A stretch of 64,000 nucleotides of DNA from Bacillota bacterium (GTDB taxonomy: Bacteria > Bacillota > Clostridia > TANB77 > CAG-465): positions 62,001-126,000 of the forward strand of contig JAEWPS010000045.1 of NCBI GenBank assembly GCA_023460515.1, given 5' to 3'. Numbering within the stretch: position 1 is the stretch's first letter; each line of letters starts with the position of its first letter. Under the pieces are notes generated by a model. The model saw nothing but the letters and a program-made list of their open reading frames with translations, made no database searches and was not told the DNA's origin. A program made the translations under genes and the position numbers. This document shows, one piece after another, positions 35,016-43,146 of the stretch.

Positions 35016-35672
35016 ATGGCAAGAATAATGGTATATAATCCATCGACAAATAGAATGGAAGTATATTATAGAGGACTAAGTGAAAAAATGCCATATGCGA
35101 ATAATATGACAGTAAGGGAATTTAGAGGAAATTCCAGGTCAGATATAATATGGACAGATAAAAGATTAATGGATTCTTGGAATATATTAAGAAGAGAATA
35201 TGGTAAACCTATCACTATTGGTGCTGCATTTAAAAGAATAGGAGAAGGTGGCCATTCAAGTATGTCACAGCATTATGCAGGTATGGCGCTAGATATGGCA
35301 CAAACTTTTTCTTCAACTGAAAGAGATAAATTAAGAGATTTGGCAATTCAACTAGGAATATTTACATATGTAGAACCTAAAGTGCTTACACCTACATGGG
35401 TACATGTAGATAAAAGGTTTGGTACACCAATTTGTCCTAGAGGAGGATATCCTTTATTACAAAATGGATCAAGAGGAGTATATGTAGCTGTTTTACAAGA
35501 TGCTTTAAATAGTCTGGGATATAGTGTAGGTACTATTGATGGTTTATTTGGAAATAGAACAAAAGATGCAGTAATGCGTTTTCAAAGGGCTAATGATATA
35601 TCTGCAGATGGCATAGTTGGATGTTCTACTTGGGAAAAATTAACTAGTAAAGCAAACGGCGCGGGAATATAA
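35016..35672 (+). CDS. M15-type peptidase with peptidoglycan-binding domain
   Basis: 218 residues from the ATG after AGGAGGGG. The N-terminal catalytic domain (about 1-140) resembles D-Ala-D-Ala carboxypeptidase or L,D-endopeptidase M15 enzymes: SQHYAGMALDMA holds the zinc-site His and Asp, and TPTWVHVDKR the second His. Residues about 148-212 are a PG_binding_1 domain (LQNGSRGVYVAVLQDALNSL, then TIDGLFGNRTKDAVMRFQ). No signal peptide. A sigma-K promoter suggests a cortex- or coat-associated hydrolase made in the mother cell. A convergent terminator follows. Confidence 0.88.
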   Translation: MARIMVYNPSTNRMEVYYRGLSEKMPYANNMTVREFRGNSRSDIIWTDKRLMDSWNILRREYGKPITIGAAFKRIGEGGHSSMSQHYAGMALDMAQTFSSTERDKLRDLAIQLGIFTYVEPKVLTPTWVHVDKRFGTPICPRGGYPLLQNGSRGVYVAVLQDALNSLGYSVGTIDGLFGNRTKDAVMRFQRANDISADGIVGCSTWEKLTSKANGAGI

Positions 35673-35676
35673 AGAA

Positions 35677-35708
35677 AAACCTATCCAAAATTACTGGATA
35701 GGTTTCTT
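35677..35708. terminator. bidirectional terminator
   Basis: AAACCTATCCA and TGGATAGGTTT form a perfect 11-bp stem between converging genes. Confidence 0.9.
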
Positions 35709-35714
35709 AGTTTG

Positions 35715-36074
35715 TTAATTATCTAAGATTGGTAGGTTTCCGCCCATATTATCTGATTCGATTTCATTTAAAACGATTAAATAGTAGTCTTTCTCGGCCT
35801 TAAGCAAGGGTTCTAATTCAAAAGCTTTAAGCTCAGTAAGTCGTTCTATTGGAATTACATCAACTATATCGGCAATTTTGAGAAGTAACCGTTTTTTGCT
35901 GATTTTGTAATTTAGCTCTTTAGACGTTTCGAACGCAAAATATATCAAATCGTTTAATTTGCTTTCATCGTATTTGTTTGATTTTTTGATACTTTCCATG
36001 AACTCATTGTAGAGTTCTTCATTAATTGTGACACTGTCACAGTATCCGTCTGAATATAATTTTTGGGTTTTCAT
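35715..36074 (-). CDS. hypothetical alpha-helical protein
   Basis: 119 residues from the ATG at 36074, which follows GGAGGAT; an ATG 15 nt further upstream overlaps that site. Acidic, soluble, predicted mostly helical, no cysteine-rich or membrane part. I do not recognise the family. A vegetative promoter on the same strand (36130-36158) and the shared terminator show it is a real transcription unit, unlike the sigma-K genes beside it. The base composition of its coding region is less AT-biased than its neighbours, hinting at a different history. Confidence 0.7.
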   Translation of the reverse strand: MKTQKLYSDGYCDSVTINEELYNEFMESIKKSNKYDESKLNDLIYFAFETSKELNYKISKKRLLLKIADIVDVIPIERLTELKAFELEPLLKAEKDYYLIVLNEIESDNMGGNLPILDN

Positions 36075-36129
36075 ATATATATCCTCCATAAAATAATTAT
36101 TTTTTGGTTAATAATGGTATAACACAAAC

Positions 36130-36158
36130 ATTATATCACAAATATTATGTAAAGTCAA
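36130..36158 (-). promoter_or_regulatory. sigma-A promoter of the minus-strand hypothetical gene
   Basis: Minus strand TTGACT (36158-36153), 17 nt, TATAAT (36135-36130). Confidence 0.7.
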
Positions 36159-36181
36159 CACCTTTTTGAATCTAATAGATA

Positions 36182-36210
36182 TTGAATTATATATAGTTAT
36201 ATGATATAAT
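36182..36210 (+). promoter_or_regulatory. sigma-A promoter of tsaC
   Basis: TTGAAT (36182-36187), 17 nt, TATAAT (36205-36210). The leader is short, with GGTGA as ribosome site. Confidence 0.7.
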
Positions 36211-36228
36211 ATATAGTGGTGAATTTAA

Positions 36229-37254
36229 ATGATAAAAATAGGACAAGATATAGGACTTGCCAGTAGATATATTGTTGATGGAAAAATAGTAGTATTTCCA
36301 ACAGAAACGGTATATGGAATAGGAGCGGATGCTACTAATAAAGAGGCAGTAAATAGAATATTTGAAGCAAAGAAAAGGCCTGCAGATAATCCACTTATTG
36401 TACATATATGTAATTTAGAAATGTTAAATAAAGTTGCAAAAAATATAGGTGTAATAGAAAAAAAAATAATTGATAATTTTTGGCCTGGACCTATAAGTAT
36501 AATATTAGAAAAGAATGATTGTATACCATACAGTGTTACGGCAGGTTTAAATACTGTGGCGGTTAGAATGCCAGATAATGAATTAGCTCTTAAACTTATA
36601 GAAGAGAGTAATACACCAATAGCTGCACCTAGTGCTAATATATCATCTAGACCTAGCGGTACTTGTATTGAAGATATATATGATGAATTAGAGTCATCAG
36701 TATCATATTTTATTGATGATGGTTATACACAAGTAGGAATAGAATCTACAGTGGTGAGAGTTATTAATGGAGTAGTTCAAATTCTAAGGCCTGGGAAAAT
36801 AACAAAAGAAGATATTTTAAAAGTTACAGACCAAGTTTCGATCGATGATAAATGCTTGAATAAAGTTACTGATAACGAAAAGGTTCTGTCACCAGGTATG
36901 AAACATAAACATTATGCACCTGCTACAAAATGCATAGTTATACAAGCTTCTGAACATAATAAGATAGTTAATAAAATGAATGAACTGATAAGCAAATCAA
37001 ATGACTTAAATAAAATTTCTATTATGGTTACTAGTGATAATATGAATAATATAGTTAAAAAAAGCAATGTGAATATAATTGATTTAGGCAATAATTTAGA
37101 TGAAGTTTCTAAAAATTTATTTTCGTCACTTAGAAAATTAGATAGATTAAATTCAGATATTTGTTATATTCAAGGTTTTGATTTATCAGGTATAGGAATA
37201 GGCATTATGAATAGGATAATTAGAGCATGTAATTATGAAAAAATAGATGTTTAA
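36229..37254 (+). CDS. tsaC: threonylcarbamoyl-AMP synthase (Sua5/YwlC type)
   Basis: 341 residues, the long two-domain form. It makes threonylcarbamoyl-AMP from Thr, bicarbonate and ATP for the t6A tRNA modification. The YrdC domain (1-200) has VFPTETVYGIGADA and KRPADNPLIVHI. The linker PGMKHKHYAP (about 224-233) leads into a C-terminal Sua5 domain (about 240-341). It opens the second half of the ribosomal cluster, just before adk. Confidence 0.95.
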   Translation: MIKIGQDIGLASRYIVDGKIVVFPTETVYGIGADATNKEAVNRIFEAKKRPADNPLIVHICNLEMLNKVAKNIGVIEKKIIDNFWPGPISIILEKNDCIPYSVTAGLNTVAVRMPDNELALKLIEESNTPIAAPSANISSRPSGTCIEDIYDELESSVSYFIDDGYTQVGIESTVVRVINGVVQILRPGKITKEDILKVTDQVSIDDKCLNKVTDNEKVLSPGMKHKHYAPATKCIVIQASEHNKIVNKMNELISKSNDLNKISIMVTSDNMNNIVKKSNVNIIDLGNNLDEVSKNLFSSLRKLDRLNSDICYIQGFDLSGIGIGIMNRIIRACNYEKIDV

Positions 37255-37289
37255 AATTAGTTTATTTTCTACAAATTTCCGTAAAACAC

Positions 37290-37318
37290 TTTACATTTAT
37301 TGAATTCTGTGGAATAAT
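37290..37318 (+). promoter_or_regulatory. sigma-A promoter of adk
   Basis: TTTACA (37290-37295), 17 nt, AATAAT (37313-37318). It would make the adk-rplQ genes independent of the distant S10 promoter. Confidence 0.5.
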
Positions 37319-37358
37319 ATATATATAAACTATATTTAAAATTATAGAGGTGATACAA

Positions 37359-37970
37359 ATGATATATATTATGTTAGGTGGACCTGCCACTGGAAAGGGC
37401 ACAAGGTCAGAAATTTTAGCAGATAAGCTAAATATACCACACATTTCAACAGGGGATATTTTAAGAGTAGCTGCAGAAAGAAATAATGATATAAAGCAAA
37501 AACTTTCTAAAGGTGAACTTATAACTGATGATGTAATTAATGAGTTACTATATATAAGATTAAGTAGATCAGATTGTAAAAATGGTTTTATACTTGATGG
37601 ATATCCTAGAAAAATAGATCAAGCGTATGCATTAGAAGCAATGATGAGAAAGTTAAATATGAGAATAACAGAGGCTATTGAATTAATAGTTCCCCGCGAA
37701 CTTGCTTTTAAAAGAGTTCTGGAAAGAAGAGAATGCCCTAAGTGTGGAAAATCCTTTGGAATAGATTTTCCATCTATGAATGGGGATAATTGTGATGAGT
37801 GTGGAACTAAATTAATAAAAAGGTCAGATGATACTGAGGAAACATTAAAAAAAAGAATGGATGCATATGAAATATTATCCAAACCTATATTAGATTACTA
37901 TAGAAAAAGGGGAATACTTAGAACTATAGATAGTTCTAGTCATCCAGAAAAAATATTGGGAACATTATAA
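37359..37970 (+). CDS. adk: adenylate kinase
   Basis: 203 residues from the ATG following AGAGGTGAT; a GTG nine nt upstream overlaps that site. The P-loop is GGPATGKGT (residues about 6-14), with Thr where Ala is usual. HISTGDILR and FILDGYPRK are standard. The LID carries a four-cysteine zinc site (CPKCG, CDECG at about 127-149), the Gram-positive form. It converts AMP and ATP to two ADP. In this order adk normally follows secY; here it is 9.8 kb away. Confidence 0.96.
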   Translation: MIYIMLGGPATGKGTRSEILADKLNIPHISTGDILRVAAERNNDIKQKLSKGELITDDVINELLYIRLSRSDCKNGFILDGYPRKIDQAYALEAMMRKLNMRITEAIELIVPRELAFKRVLERRECPKCGKSFGIDFPSMNGDNCDECGTKLIKRSDDTEETLKKRMDAYEILSKPILDYYRKRGILRTIDSSSHPEKILGTL

Positions 37971-37991
37971 TTTATAGAAAGAGTGATAAAA

Positions 37992-38756
37992 GTGATACAT
38001 ATAAAATCTGAGAAAGAGATAAATTTAATGAGAGAGTCAGCACAAGTTTTAAAACTTGTGCTAAATTCTTTAGAACAAGAAATAAAACCAGGAATTACTA
38101 CAAATTATTTAAATGATGTAGCTGAAAGAATTATAAAAGAAAATGGAGCTATACCATCATTTAAAGGTGTTGAATGTCCATATAAAGGTGGCAAAACATA
38201 CACACATGCATTATGTTTGTCTGTAAATGATGAAATAATACATGGAATTCCTTCAGATAGAGTACTTCAAGAAGGAGATATTGTTTGTGTAGACTTAGGA
38301 GTATATAAAAATGGGTATCATAGTGATGCAGGAAGAACTTTTGGGGTTGGTAAAATTTCTGATGTAGCTAAAAAGTTAATTAAAATAGCTGAAATGGCGT
38401 TCTTTGAAGGAATAAAATATGCTAAACCAGGATGTAGAATAGGTGATATTTCAAATTCCATAGAAAATTTCGTTTTAAAAAATGGTTTTACTCTATTGGA
38501 AGAATATCAAGGACATGGTATAGGAAAAGAAATGCACGAAGATCCAGGTGTACCTAATATGGGTAGAAAAGGTACTGGTCCAAGAATTGAAAAGGGTATG
38601 GCGTTAGCAATAGAACCAATGATTTGCGAAGGCTCAAATGAGGTTTACGTAAAAAAAGACAAATGGACTATAGCAACAGTTGATAAAAAACTTACTTCAT
38701 ACTATGAAAATACGATAATAATAACAGAAAATGAACCAGAAATATTGACTTTTTAA
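37992..38756 (+). CDS. map: type I methionine aminopeptidase
   Basis: 254 residues from the GTG at 37992, which follows AAAGAGTGAT; an upstream GTG overlaps the site. It removes initiator Met from new proteins. Metal ligands are in VCVDLGVYKNGYHSDAGRTF (two Asp), EYQGHGIGKEMHEDP (His) and the late Glu pair in GMALAIEPMI and YENTIIITE. Its last codons contain the -35 box for infA. Confidence 0.95.
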   Translation: MIHIKSEKEINLMRESAQVLKLVLNSLEQEIKPGITTNYLNDVAERIIKENGAIPSFKGVECPYKGGKTYTHALCLSVNDEIIHGIPSDRVLQEGDIVCVDLGVYKNGYHSDAGRTFGVGKISDVAKKLIKIAEMAFFEGIKYAKPGCRIGDISNSIENFVLKNGFTLLEEYQGHGIGKEMHEDPGVPNMGRKGTGPRIEKGMALAIEPMICEGSNEVYVKKDKWTIATVDKKLTSYYENTIIITENEPEILTF

Positions 38757-38773
38757 GATAATTATTGTATAAT
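38745..38773 (+). promoter_or_regulatory. sigma-A promoter inside map, driving infA
   Basis: TTGACT (38745-38750, within map) and TATAAT (38768-38773) with a 17-nt spacer. Confidence 0.75.
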
Positions 38774-38839
38774 ATACGAGTAAACTTTGCAAATAAACTT
38801 GCAAGTATGTTTTATTCAAAAATAGGGGGATTATTAAAC

Positions 38840-39058
38840 ATGGCAAAAGACGATGTAATTGAAGTTGATGGTATAGTATCAGAAGCACTACCTAATGCAA
38901 CATTTAAAGTTAAACTTGAAAATGATCATGAGATTTTAGCACATATTTCTGGTAAGTTAAGAATGAATTATATTAAAATATTACCAGGTGATAAAGTTAA
39001 GTTAGAACTTTCAACTTATGACTTACAAAAGGGTAGAATTACATGGAGAGCTAAATAA
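38840..39058 (+). CDS. infA: translation initiation factor IF-1
   Basis: 72 residues, exact standard length; the ATG follows AGGGGGA. OB-fold: EVDGIVSEALPNATFKVKL and HISGKLRMNYIKILPGDKV. Upstream in-frame codons are not protein-like. No L14e-type gene lies between map and infA. Confidence 0.97.
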   Translation: MAKDDVIEVDGIVSEALPNATFKVKLENDHEILAHISGKLRMNYIKILPGDKVKLELSTYDLQKGRITWRAK

Positions 39059-39082
39059 TAGCCTTTATTTATTTAATTTCGT

Positions 39083-39218
39083 GAAAAAACATAATTCGAA
39101 TGCGGCTGAAAAGGGTATATGTACCCTATTTGTTTTATGTTTTTCAATATATAAATTTATGTGCAGTTGTACATAAATTTAAAGTCTTTTTATTTATCTC
39201 ATTTCAATAGATAAAAAG
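39083..39218 (+). promoter_or_regulatory. structured region between infA and rpmJ
   Basis: The 225-nt gap (39059-39283) contains three consecutive helices. First GAAAAAACATAA with TTATGTTTTTC (39083-39145), enclosing GGGTA-TACCC (39113-39126). Second a perfect 11-bp TAAATTTATGT/ACATAAATTTA (39152-39181). Third TTATCT with AGATAA (39195-39214). None is followed by a T run typical of a terminator. The arrangement looks like an RNA leader for rpmJ-rpsM-rpsK-rpsD-rpoA-rplQ. Confidence 0.55.
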
Positions 39219-39283
39219 CAGCTTAAAGTTATGGTTAAGACTATTTTAAAAATACTTATTTAAGTGTTTAAGGAGGATTCAAA

Positions 39284-39397
39284 ATGAAAGTAAGACCATC
39301 TGTAAAAAAGATTTGTGAAAAGTGCAAAGTTATAAGAAGAAACGGTGTCGTAAGAGTAATTTGCGAGACTGCTAAGCACAAACAAAGACAAGGTTAA
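39284..39397 (+). CDS. rpmJ: 50S ribosomal protein L36
   Basis: 37 residues. MKVRPSVKKICEKCKVIRR start; the zinc ligands are Cys11, Cys14, Cys27 and His32 (ICETAKHKQRQG). AAGGAGGA ribosome site. The gene is too short to appear in ordinary ORF lists. Confidence 0.97.
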   Translation: MKVRPSVKKICEKCKVIRRNGVVRVICETAKHKQRQG

Positions 39398-39417
39398 TAG
39401 TGGGGGTGTAAAATTAA

Positions 39418-39789
39418 ATGGCACGTATATCTGGAGTTGACTTACCGAAGTCAAAAATTGCAGAAATAGGACTAACAGCTATATATGGTATAGGACGTTC
39501 TGCATCTAAAAAAATACTAGCAGAAGCTGGTATAGATAGCAATAAGAGAATAAAAGACTTTACTGACGATGATGAAGCAAAAGTAAGAGCAATAATCGAA
39601 AGAGATCATACAGTTGAAGGAGATTTAAGAAAAGAAGTTTCTTTAAACATCAAAAGATTAATGGAAATTAATTGTTACAGAGGAAAAAGACATAAAATGA
39701 AATTACCTGTAAGAGGACAAAGAACAAAAACAAATGCTAGAACTAGAAAAGGTCCTAGAAAAGTTGTAGCAGGCAAGAAAGGAGTATAG
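39418..39789 (+). CDS. rpsM: 30S ribosomal protein S13
   Basis: 123 residues. MARISGVDLPKSKIAEIGL start and RGQRTKTNARTRKGPRK end. GGGGGTG ribosome site. Confidence 0.98.
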   Translation: MARISGVDLPKSKIAEIGLTAIYGIGRSASKKILAEAGIDSNKRIKDFTDDDEAKVRAIIERDHTVEGDLRKEVSLNIKRLMEINCYRGKRHKMKLPVRGQRTKTNARTRKGPRKVVAGKKGV

Positions 39790-39792
39790 AAA

Positions 39793-40185
39793 ATGGCAAC
39801 AAAGAAAAAAGTAGTAACTAAGAAAAAAATCAAAAAAAATATTGCAACTGGTGCTGCTCATATCCAATCTTCATTTAACAATACAATTGTAACAATGACA
39901 GATACAGAAGGTAATGTTTTATCTTGGGCAAGTGCTGGTGGATTAGGTTTTAAAGGTTCAAGAAAAAATACTCCTTTTGCAGCAGGCGAAGCAGCTATGA
40001 CAGCAGCAAATGCAGCAAAAGAACATGGTTTAAAAAGTGTAGAAGTATTCGTTAAAGGACCTGGTTCTGGTAGAGAAGCAGCTATAAGATCGCTTCAAGC
40101 GGCTGGATTGGAAATAAACATGATTAAAGATGTATCTCCAATTCCACATAATGGTTGTAGACCACCAAAAAGAAGAAGAATATAG
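39793..40185 (+). CDS. rpsK: 30S ribosomal protein S11
   Basis: 130 residues. AAHIQSSFNNTIVTMTD and SPIPHNGCRPPKRRR. Starts 3 nt after rpsM. Confidence 0.98.
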   Translation: MATKKKVVTKKKIKKNIATGAAHIQSSFNNTIVTMTDTEGNVLSWASAGGLGFKGSRKNTPFAAGEAAMTAANAAKEHGLKSVEVFVKGPGSGREAAIRSLQAAGLEINMIKDVSPIPHNGCRPPKRRRI

Positions 40186-40202
40186 TGGGGGTGTAAAATT
40201 AA

Positions 40203-40832
40203 ATGGCAAGATATACAGACGCAGTTTGTAAAAAATGTAGAAGAGAAGGATTAAAACTTTTCTTGAAAGGTACTAGATGTAATAGTAGCAAATGTGCAAT
40301 CGATAGAAGAGCATTCGCACCAGGACAACATGGTAAAAATAGATCTAAATTATCAGAATATGGATTACAACTTCGTGCAAAACAAAGAACAAAAGTTTAT
40401 TACAGAGTTTCTGAATCTCAATTTAGAAAATATTATGATGAAGCTTTCAGAAGAGAAGGAGTTACTTCAGACACATTATTTGAACAATTAGAATTAAGAT
40501 TAGACAACGTAGCATACAGAATTGGTGTAGGAATGTCAAGGGCAGAATCTAGACAATTAGTAGGTTATGGAATGTTACAAGTAAATGGTAAAAACGTAAA
40601 TATACCTTCATACATACTAAAAATTGGAGATGTAGTTACAATAAAAGAAAACAAAAAAGATAACAAAGCATTAACAACAGTTTTAGAAATGAATAAGTCA
40701 AAAGTAATTCCAGCATGGATTGAAATGAATAAAGATAAATTCGAAGCTAAAATTCTTAGAAAACCAGTAAGAGAAGATGTTGATTTAGAAGTAGCTGAAA
40801 ACTTAATCGTTGAGTTATATTCTAAAAACTAA
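40203..40832 (+). CDS. rpsD: 30S ribosomal protein S4
   Basis: 209 residues. The N-terminal zinc-site cysteines are in CKKCRREGLKLFLKGTRC and SSKCAIDRR, the Zn-binding S4 form. S4 domain FEQLELRLDNVAYRIGVG. S4 is an autogenous repressor in many bacteria, including B. subtilis. Confidence 0.98.
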   Translation: MARYTDAVCKKCRREGLKLFLKGTRCNSSKCAIDRRAFAPGQHGKNRSKLSEYGLQLRAKQRTKVYYRVSESQFRKYYDEAFRREGVTSDTLFEQLELRLDNVAYRIGVGMSRAESRQLVGYGMLQVNGKNVNIPSYILKIGDVVTIKENKKDNKALTTVLEMNKSKVIPAWIEMNKDKFEAKILRKPVREDVDLEVAENLIVELYSKN

Positions 40833-40901
40833 TTAAAATAATTTAATTAATCATTTATATTATAGTGCGTGTAATCAGAGCGTGCTAGAGGGAGGATTAA
40901 A

Positions 40902-41843
40902 ATGATTGAAATGCAAAGACCAGAAATAAAATGTGTTGAATTAGATGTAGACACATATTATGCTAAGTTTGAAGTTGAACCTTTAGAAAGAGGTTTTGGA
41001 ATAACATTAGGAAATTCATTAAGAAGAATATTACTTTCTTCACTTCCAGGATATGCTTTAAATACAATAAAAATAGATGGGGTTACTCATGAATTTGTAT
41101 CAATTCCAGGAGTTACAGAAGATGTTACAGATATAATACTTAATTTAAAACAAGTTTGTATTAAATGTAGCGATACTGATGAAAAAACTATGCATATAAA
41201 AGCAGTTGGACCATGTGAAGTAAAAGCAAAAGATATAATAACAGATGGAACAGCTAGTATTGTTAATTCAGATTTACATATTGCATATGTAGATGAAGGA
41301 ACAACTTTAAATATTGAAATGACAGCTATAAGAGGTAGAGGGTACATAGTTGCTGACAGAGCAAATGTTACGGCTTTAAATGTACTTCCTATTGATTCTA
41401 TATTTACTCCAGTAAAGAAAGTTAATTTTACTGTAGGTAAAACTAGAGTTGGTAAATCTGCAGATTTTGATAGTTTAGTTATGGAAATTTGGACAAATGG
41501 TGTAATTGAACCATTCCAAGCATTAAGTATGGCAGCAAAAATTTTAAATGAACATTTAGAGCTATTTATAGATTTATCTGAAATAGCAAAAACAATGTCT
41601 ATTATGTCTCATAAAGAAATATCTAAGAGAGATAGATTATTAGAGACACCAATAGAAGATCTAGACTTTTCTGTAAGATCATATAACTGTTTAAAAAGAG
41701 CAGGAATGCATGTAGTAGCAGATATTGTTGCTAAAACTGAACACGATATGATTAAGGTTAGAAACTTAGGTAAGAAATCACTTGAGGAAGTAATTAATAA
41801 AGTAGCAGAATTAGGTTTAGAATTTAGAAAAACTGATGACTAA
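40902..41843 (+). CDS. rpoA: RNA polymerase subunit alpha
   Basis: 313 residues, standard. The N-terminal dimerisation part has ERGFGITLGNSLRRILLSS and the C-terminal DNA-binding part has VRSYNCLKRAGMHVVADI and IKVRNLGKKSLEEV. GGGAGGA site. Confidence 0.98.
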   Translation: MIEMQRPEIKCVELDVDTYYAKFEVEPLERGFGITLGNSLRRILLSSLPGYALNTIKIDGVTHEFVSIPGVTEDVTDIILNLKQVCIKCSDTDEKTMHIKAVGPCEVKAKDIITDGTASIVNSDLHIAYVDEGTTLNIEMTAIRGRGYIVADRANVTALNVLPIDSIFTPVKKVNFTVGKTRVGKSADFDSLVMEIWTNGVIEPFQALSMAAKILNEHLELFIDLSEIAKTMSIMSHKEISKRDRLLETPIEDLDFSVRSYNCLKRAGMHVVADIVAKTEHDMIKVRNLGKKSLEEVINKVAELGLEFRKTDD

Positions 41844-41860
41844 TTAAGGAGGGAAAAAAA

Positions 41861-42385
41861 GTGGCAATAAATAGAAAACTAGGAAGAACAACTTCACATA
41901 GATTATCTTTATTAAATAATTTAACTACTTCACTAGTGCTTAATGGTAAAGTAGAAACAACACTTGCTAAAGCTAAAGAATTAAAACCTATTATAGATAG
42001 TTTAATAAGTTTAGCAATAGTTGAAAAAGATAATTTTGAGGTTAAAGAAAAAACAATTTCTAGAGCAAAATTAGATAAGAATGGTAAAATAGTTAAAGAA
42101 GCTAAAACTTCTAAAAATGGAAACAAATATGAAGTAGTAGTTAGAGAAACTGTTAAAGAAAACGTAAATGTTGATATGCCATCTAGACTTGCAGCTAGAA
42201 AGAAAATGTTCACAATGGTGAATAAAATTAAATCAGCAAACGGTGAAACTATTGATTTAACAAAAAAATTATTTGATGAAATAGCACCTAAATACGAAGC
42301 AAACAAAGGTGGATATACAAGAATAATTAAATTAGTTCCAAGAAAAGGCGACGGCGCAGAAATGGCTATAGTTGAATTAATATAG
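41861..42385 (+). CDS. rplQ: 50S ribosomal protein L17 with internal insertion
   Basis: 174 residues, GTG start after AAGGAGGG. Usual bacterial L17 is 115-130. Both ends are canonical: RKLGRTTSHRLSLLNNLTT and EANKGGYTRIIKLVPRKGD. Between them about 45-50 extra, lysine-rich residues (about 57-104) sit where normal L17 goes straight on. This probably is a surface extension. Last gene of the cluster; a terminator follows. Confidence 0.95.
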   Translation: MAINRKLGRTTSHRLSLLNNLTTSLVLNGKVETTLAKAKELKPIIDSLISLAIVEKDNFEVKEKTISRAKLDKNGKIVKEAKTSKNGNKYEVVVRETVKENVNVDMPSRLAARKKMFTMVNKIKSANGETIDLTKKLFDEIAPKYEANKGGYTRIIKLVPRKGDGAEMAIVELI

Positions 42386-42398
42386 TTTTATATAAAAT

Positions 42399-42430
42399 AA
42401 AAAGCAAATTTAATTTGCTTTTTATTTTTT
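42399..42430 (+). terminator. terminator of the alpha operon
   Basis: AAAAAGCAAATT pairs with AATTTGCTTTTT, then T residues. Confidence 0.9.
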
Positions 42431-42493
42431 TGCCTTTTTTAAGAGTGAATTCAAAAATTATGTAAATTTTATCTGCAATATATGCCTATATAC

Positions 42494-42522
42494 TTGATTT
42501 TTGTTATATTTAATAGTATAAT
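42494..42522 (+). promoter_or_regulatory. sigma-A promoter
   Basis: TTGATT (42494-42499), 17 nt, TATAAT (42517-42522), upstream of a short ORF and the four-TM protein. Confidence 0.65.
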
Positions 42523-42561
42523 ATATGTAATTAAAAAAATACTTGAGAGGAGCGTTCATTA

Positions 42562-42669
42562 ATGTTTCAAATTAACCTAATAATATATTTTAAAAATATT
42601 TTAGGTAAGAATTTAATTAATAAATTTAAAGGGGGATGGTGCTTTGAAACGGATACTTGTATATTATAA
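42562..42669 (+). CDS. possible 35-residue leader ORF
   Basis: ATG after GAGAGGAG (42545-42552, spacing 9 nt), encoding 35 residues with a hydrophobic N-terminus and two Cys near the end. Its end overlaps the start of the next gene by 26 nt in a different frame. It could be a translated leader peptide that unmasks the next start, or chance. Confidence 0.3.
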   Translation: MFQINLIIYFKNILGKNLINKFKGGWCFETDTCIL

Positions 42670-43084
42670 ACTTACTTTAATTACTTCAGTATCAATTGTA
42701 ATTTTAACAATATGTGGTCTCATTGCAATAATTAATAATTTTACTCAGCAAGAAAATATCAATCTGTTTATATTTCCAATCAGTTTACCTATTGTTTCAG
42801 CTTTGGTATTTATAATTTTGGATGTTTTACTTATTAGTAATAGTATAAATGAGAAAATATACAAGGATGAATATCCATTAACATTGAAACGGACTAGAAG
42901 ATTGAATAAATTAAAGCACGTATTATCTGACCTTTTATTTATATTTTCATTGATAATTATAGTAGTGAGTATGTTTATGATATTTGTCATGTTTTCAAAA
43001 TTTGCCACTGTAGGATCAGCATTATACATAGTTCTATTGATTTTAGGTTTTTGTCATGCATGTATGCTAAACAGGAGAATATAG
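42644..43084 (+). CDS. hypothetical four-transmembrane protein
   Basis: 146 residues, TTG start after GGGGGAT (42631-42637). About four helices (13-34, 44-66, 98-122, 126-143) with a basic cytosolic loop (KRTRRLNKLKH) between helices 2 and 3. Family not recognised. It ends at a strong bidirectional terminator. Confidence 0.7.
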   Translation: MKRILVYYKLTLITSVSIVILTICGLIAIINNFTQQENINLFIFPISLPIVSALVFIILDVLLISNSINEKIYKDEYPLTLKRTRRLNKLKHVLSDLLFIFSLIIIVVSMFMIFVMFSKFATVGSALYIVLLILGFCHACMLNRRI

Positions 43085-43096
43085 AATAGTACATAT

Positions 43097-43146
43097 AAAA
43101 CAAAGCAAAGTAAAAGATTAATTTATTTTTTACTTTGCTTTGTTTT
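43097..43146. terminator. bidirectional terminator
   Basis: A 19-bp stem, AAAACAAAGCAAAGTAAAA with its exact complement, between converging genes. Confidence 0.95.

Noticed and set aside
27540..36228. Mobile element explaining the spore island
   Set aside because: No transposase, integrase, tRNA target or flanking repeat could be seen; the genes are typical sporulation genes.
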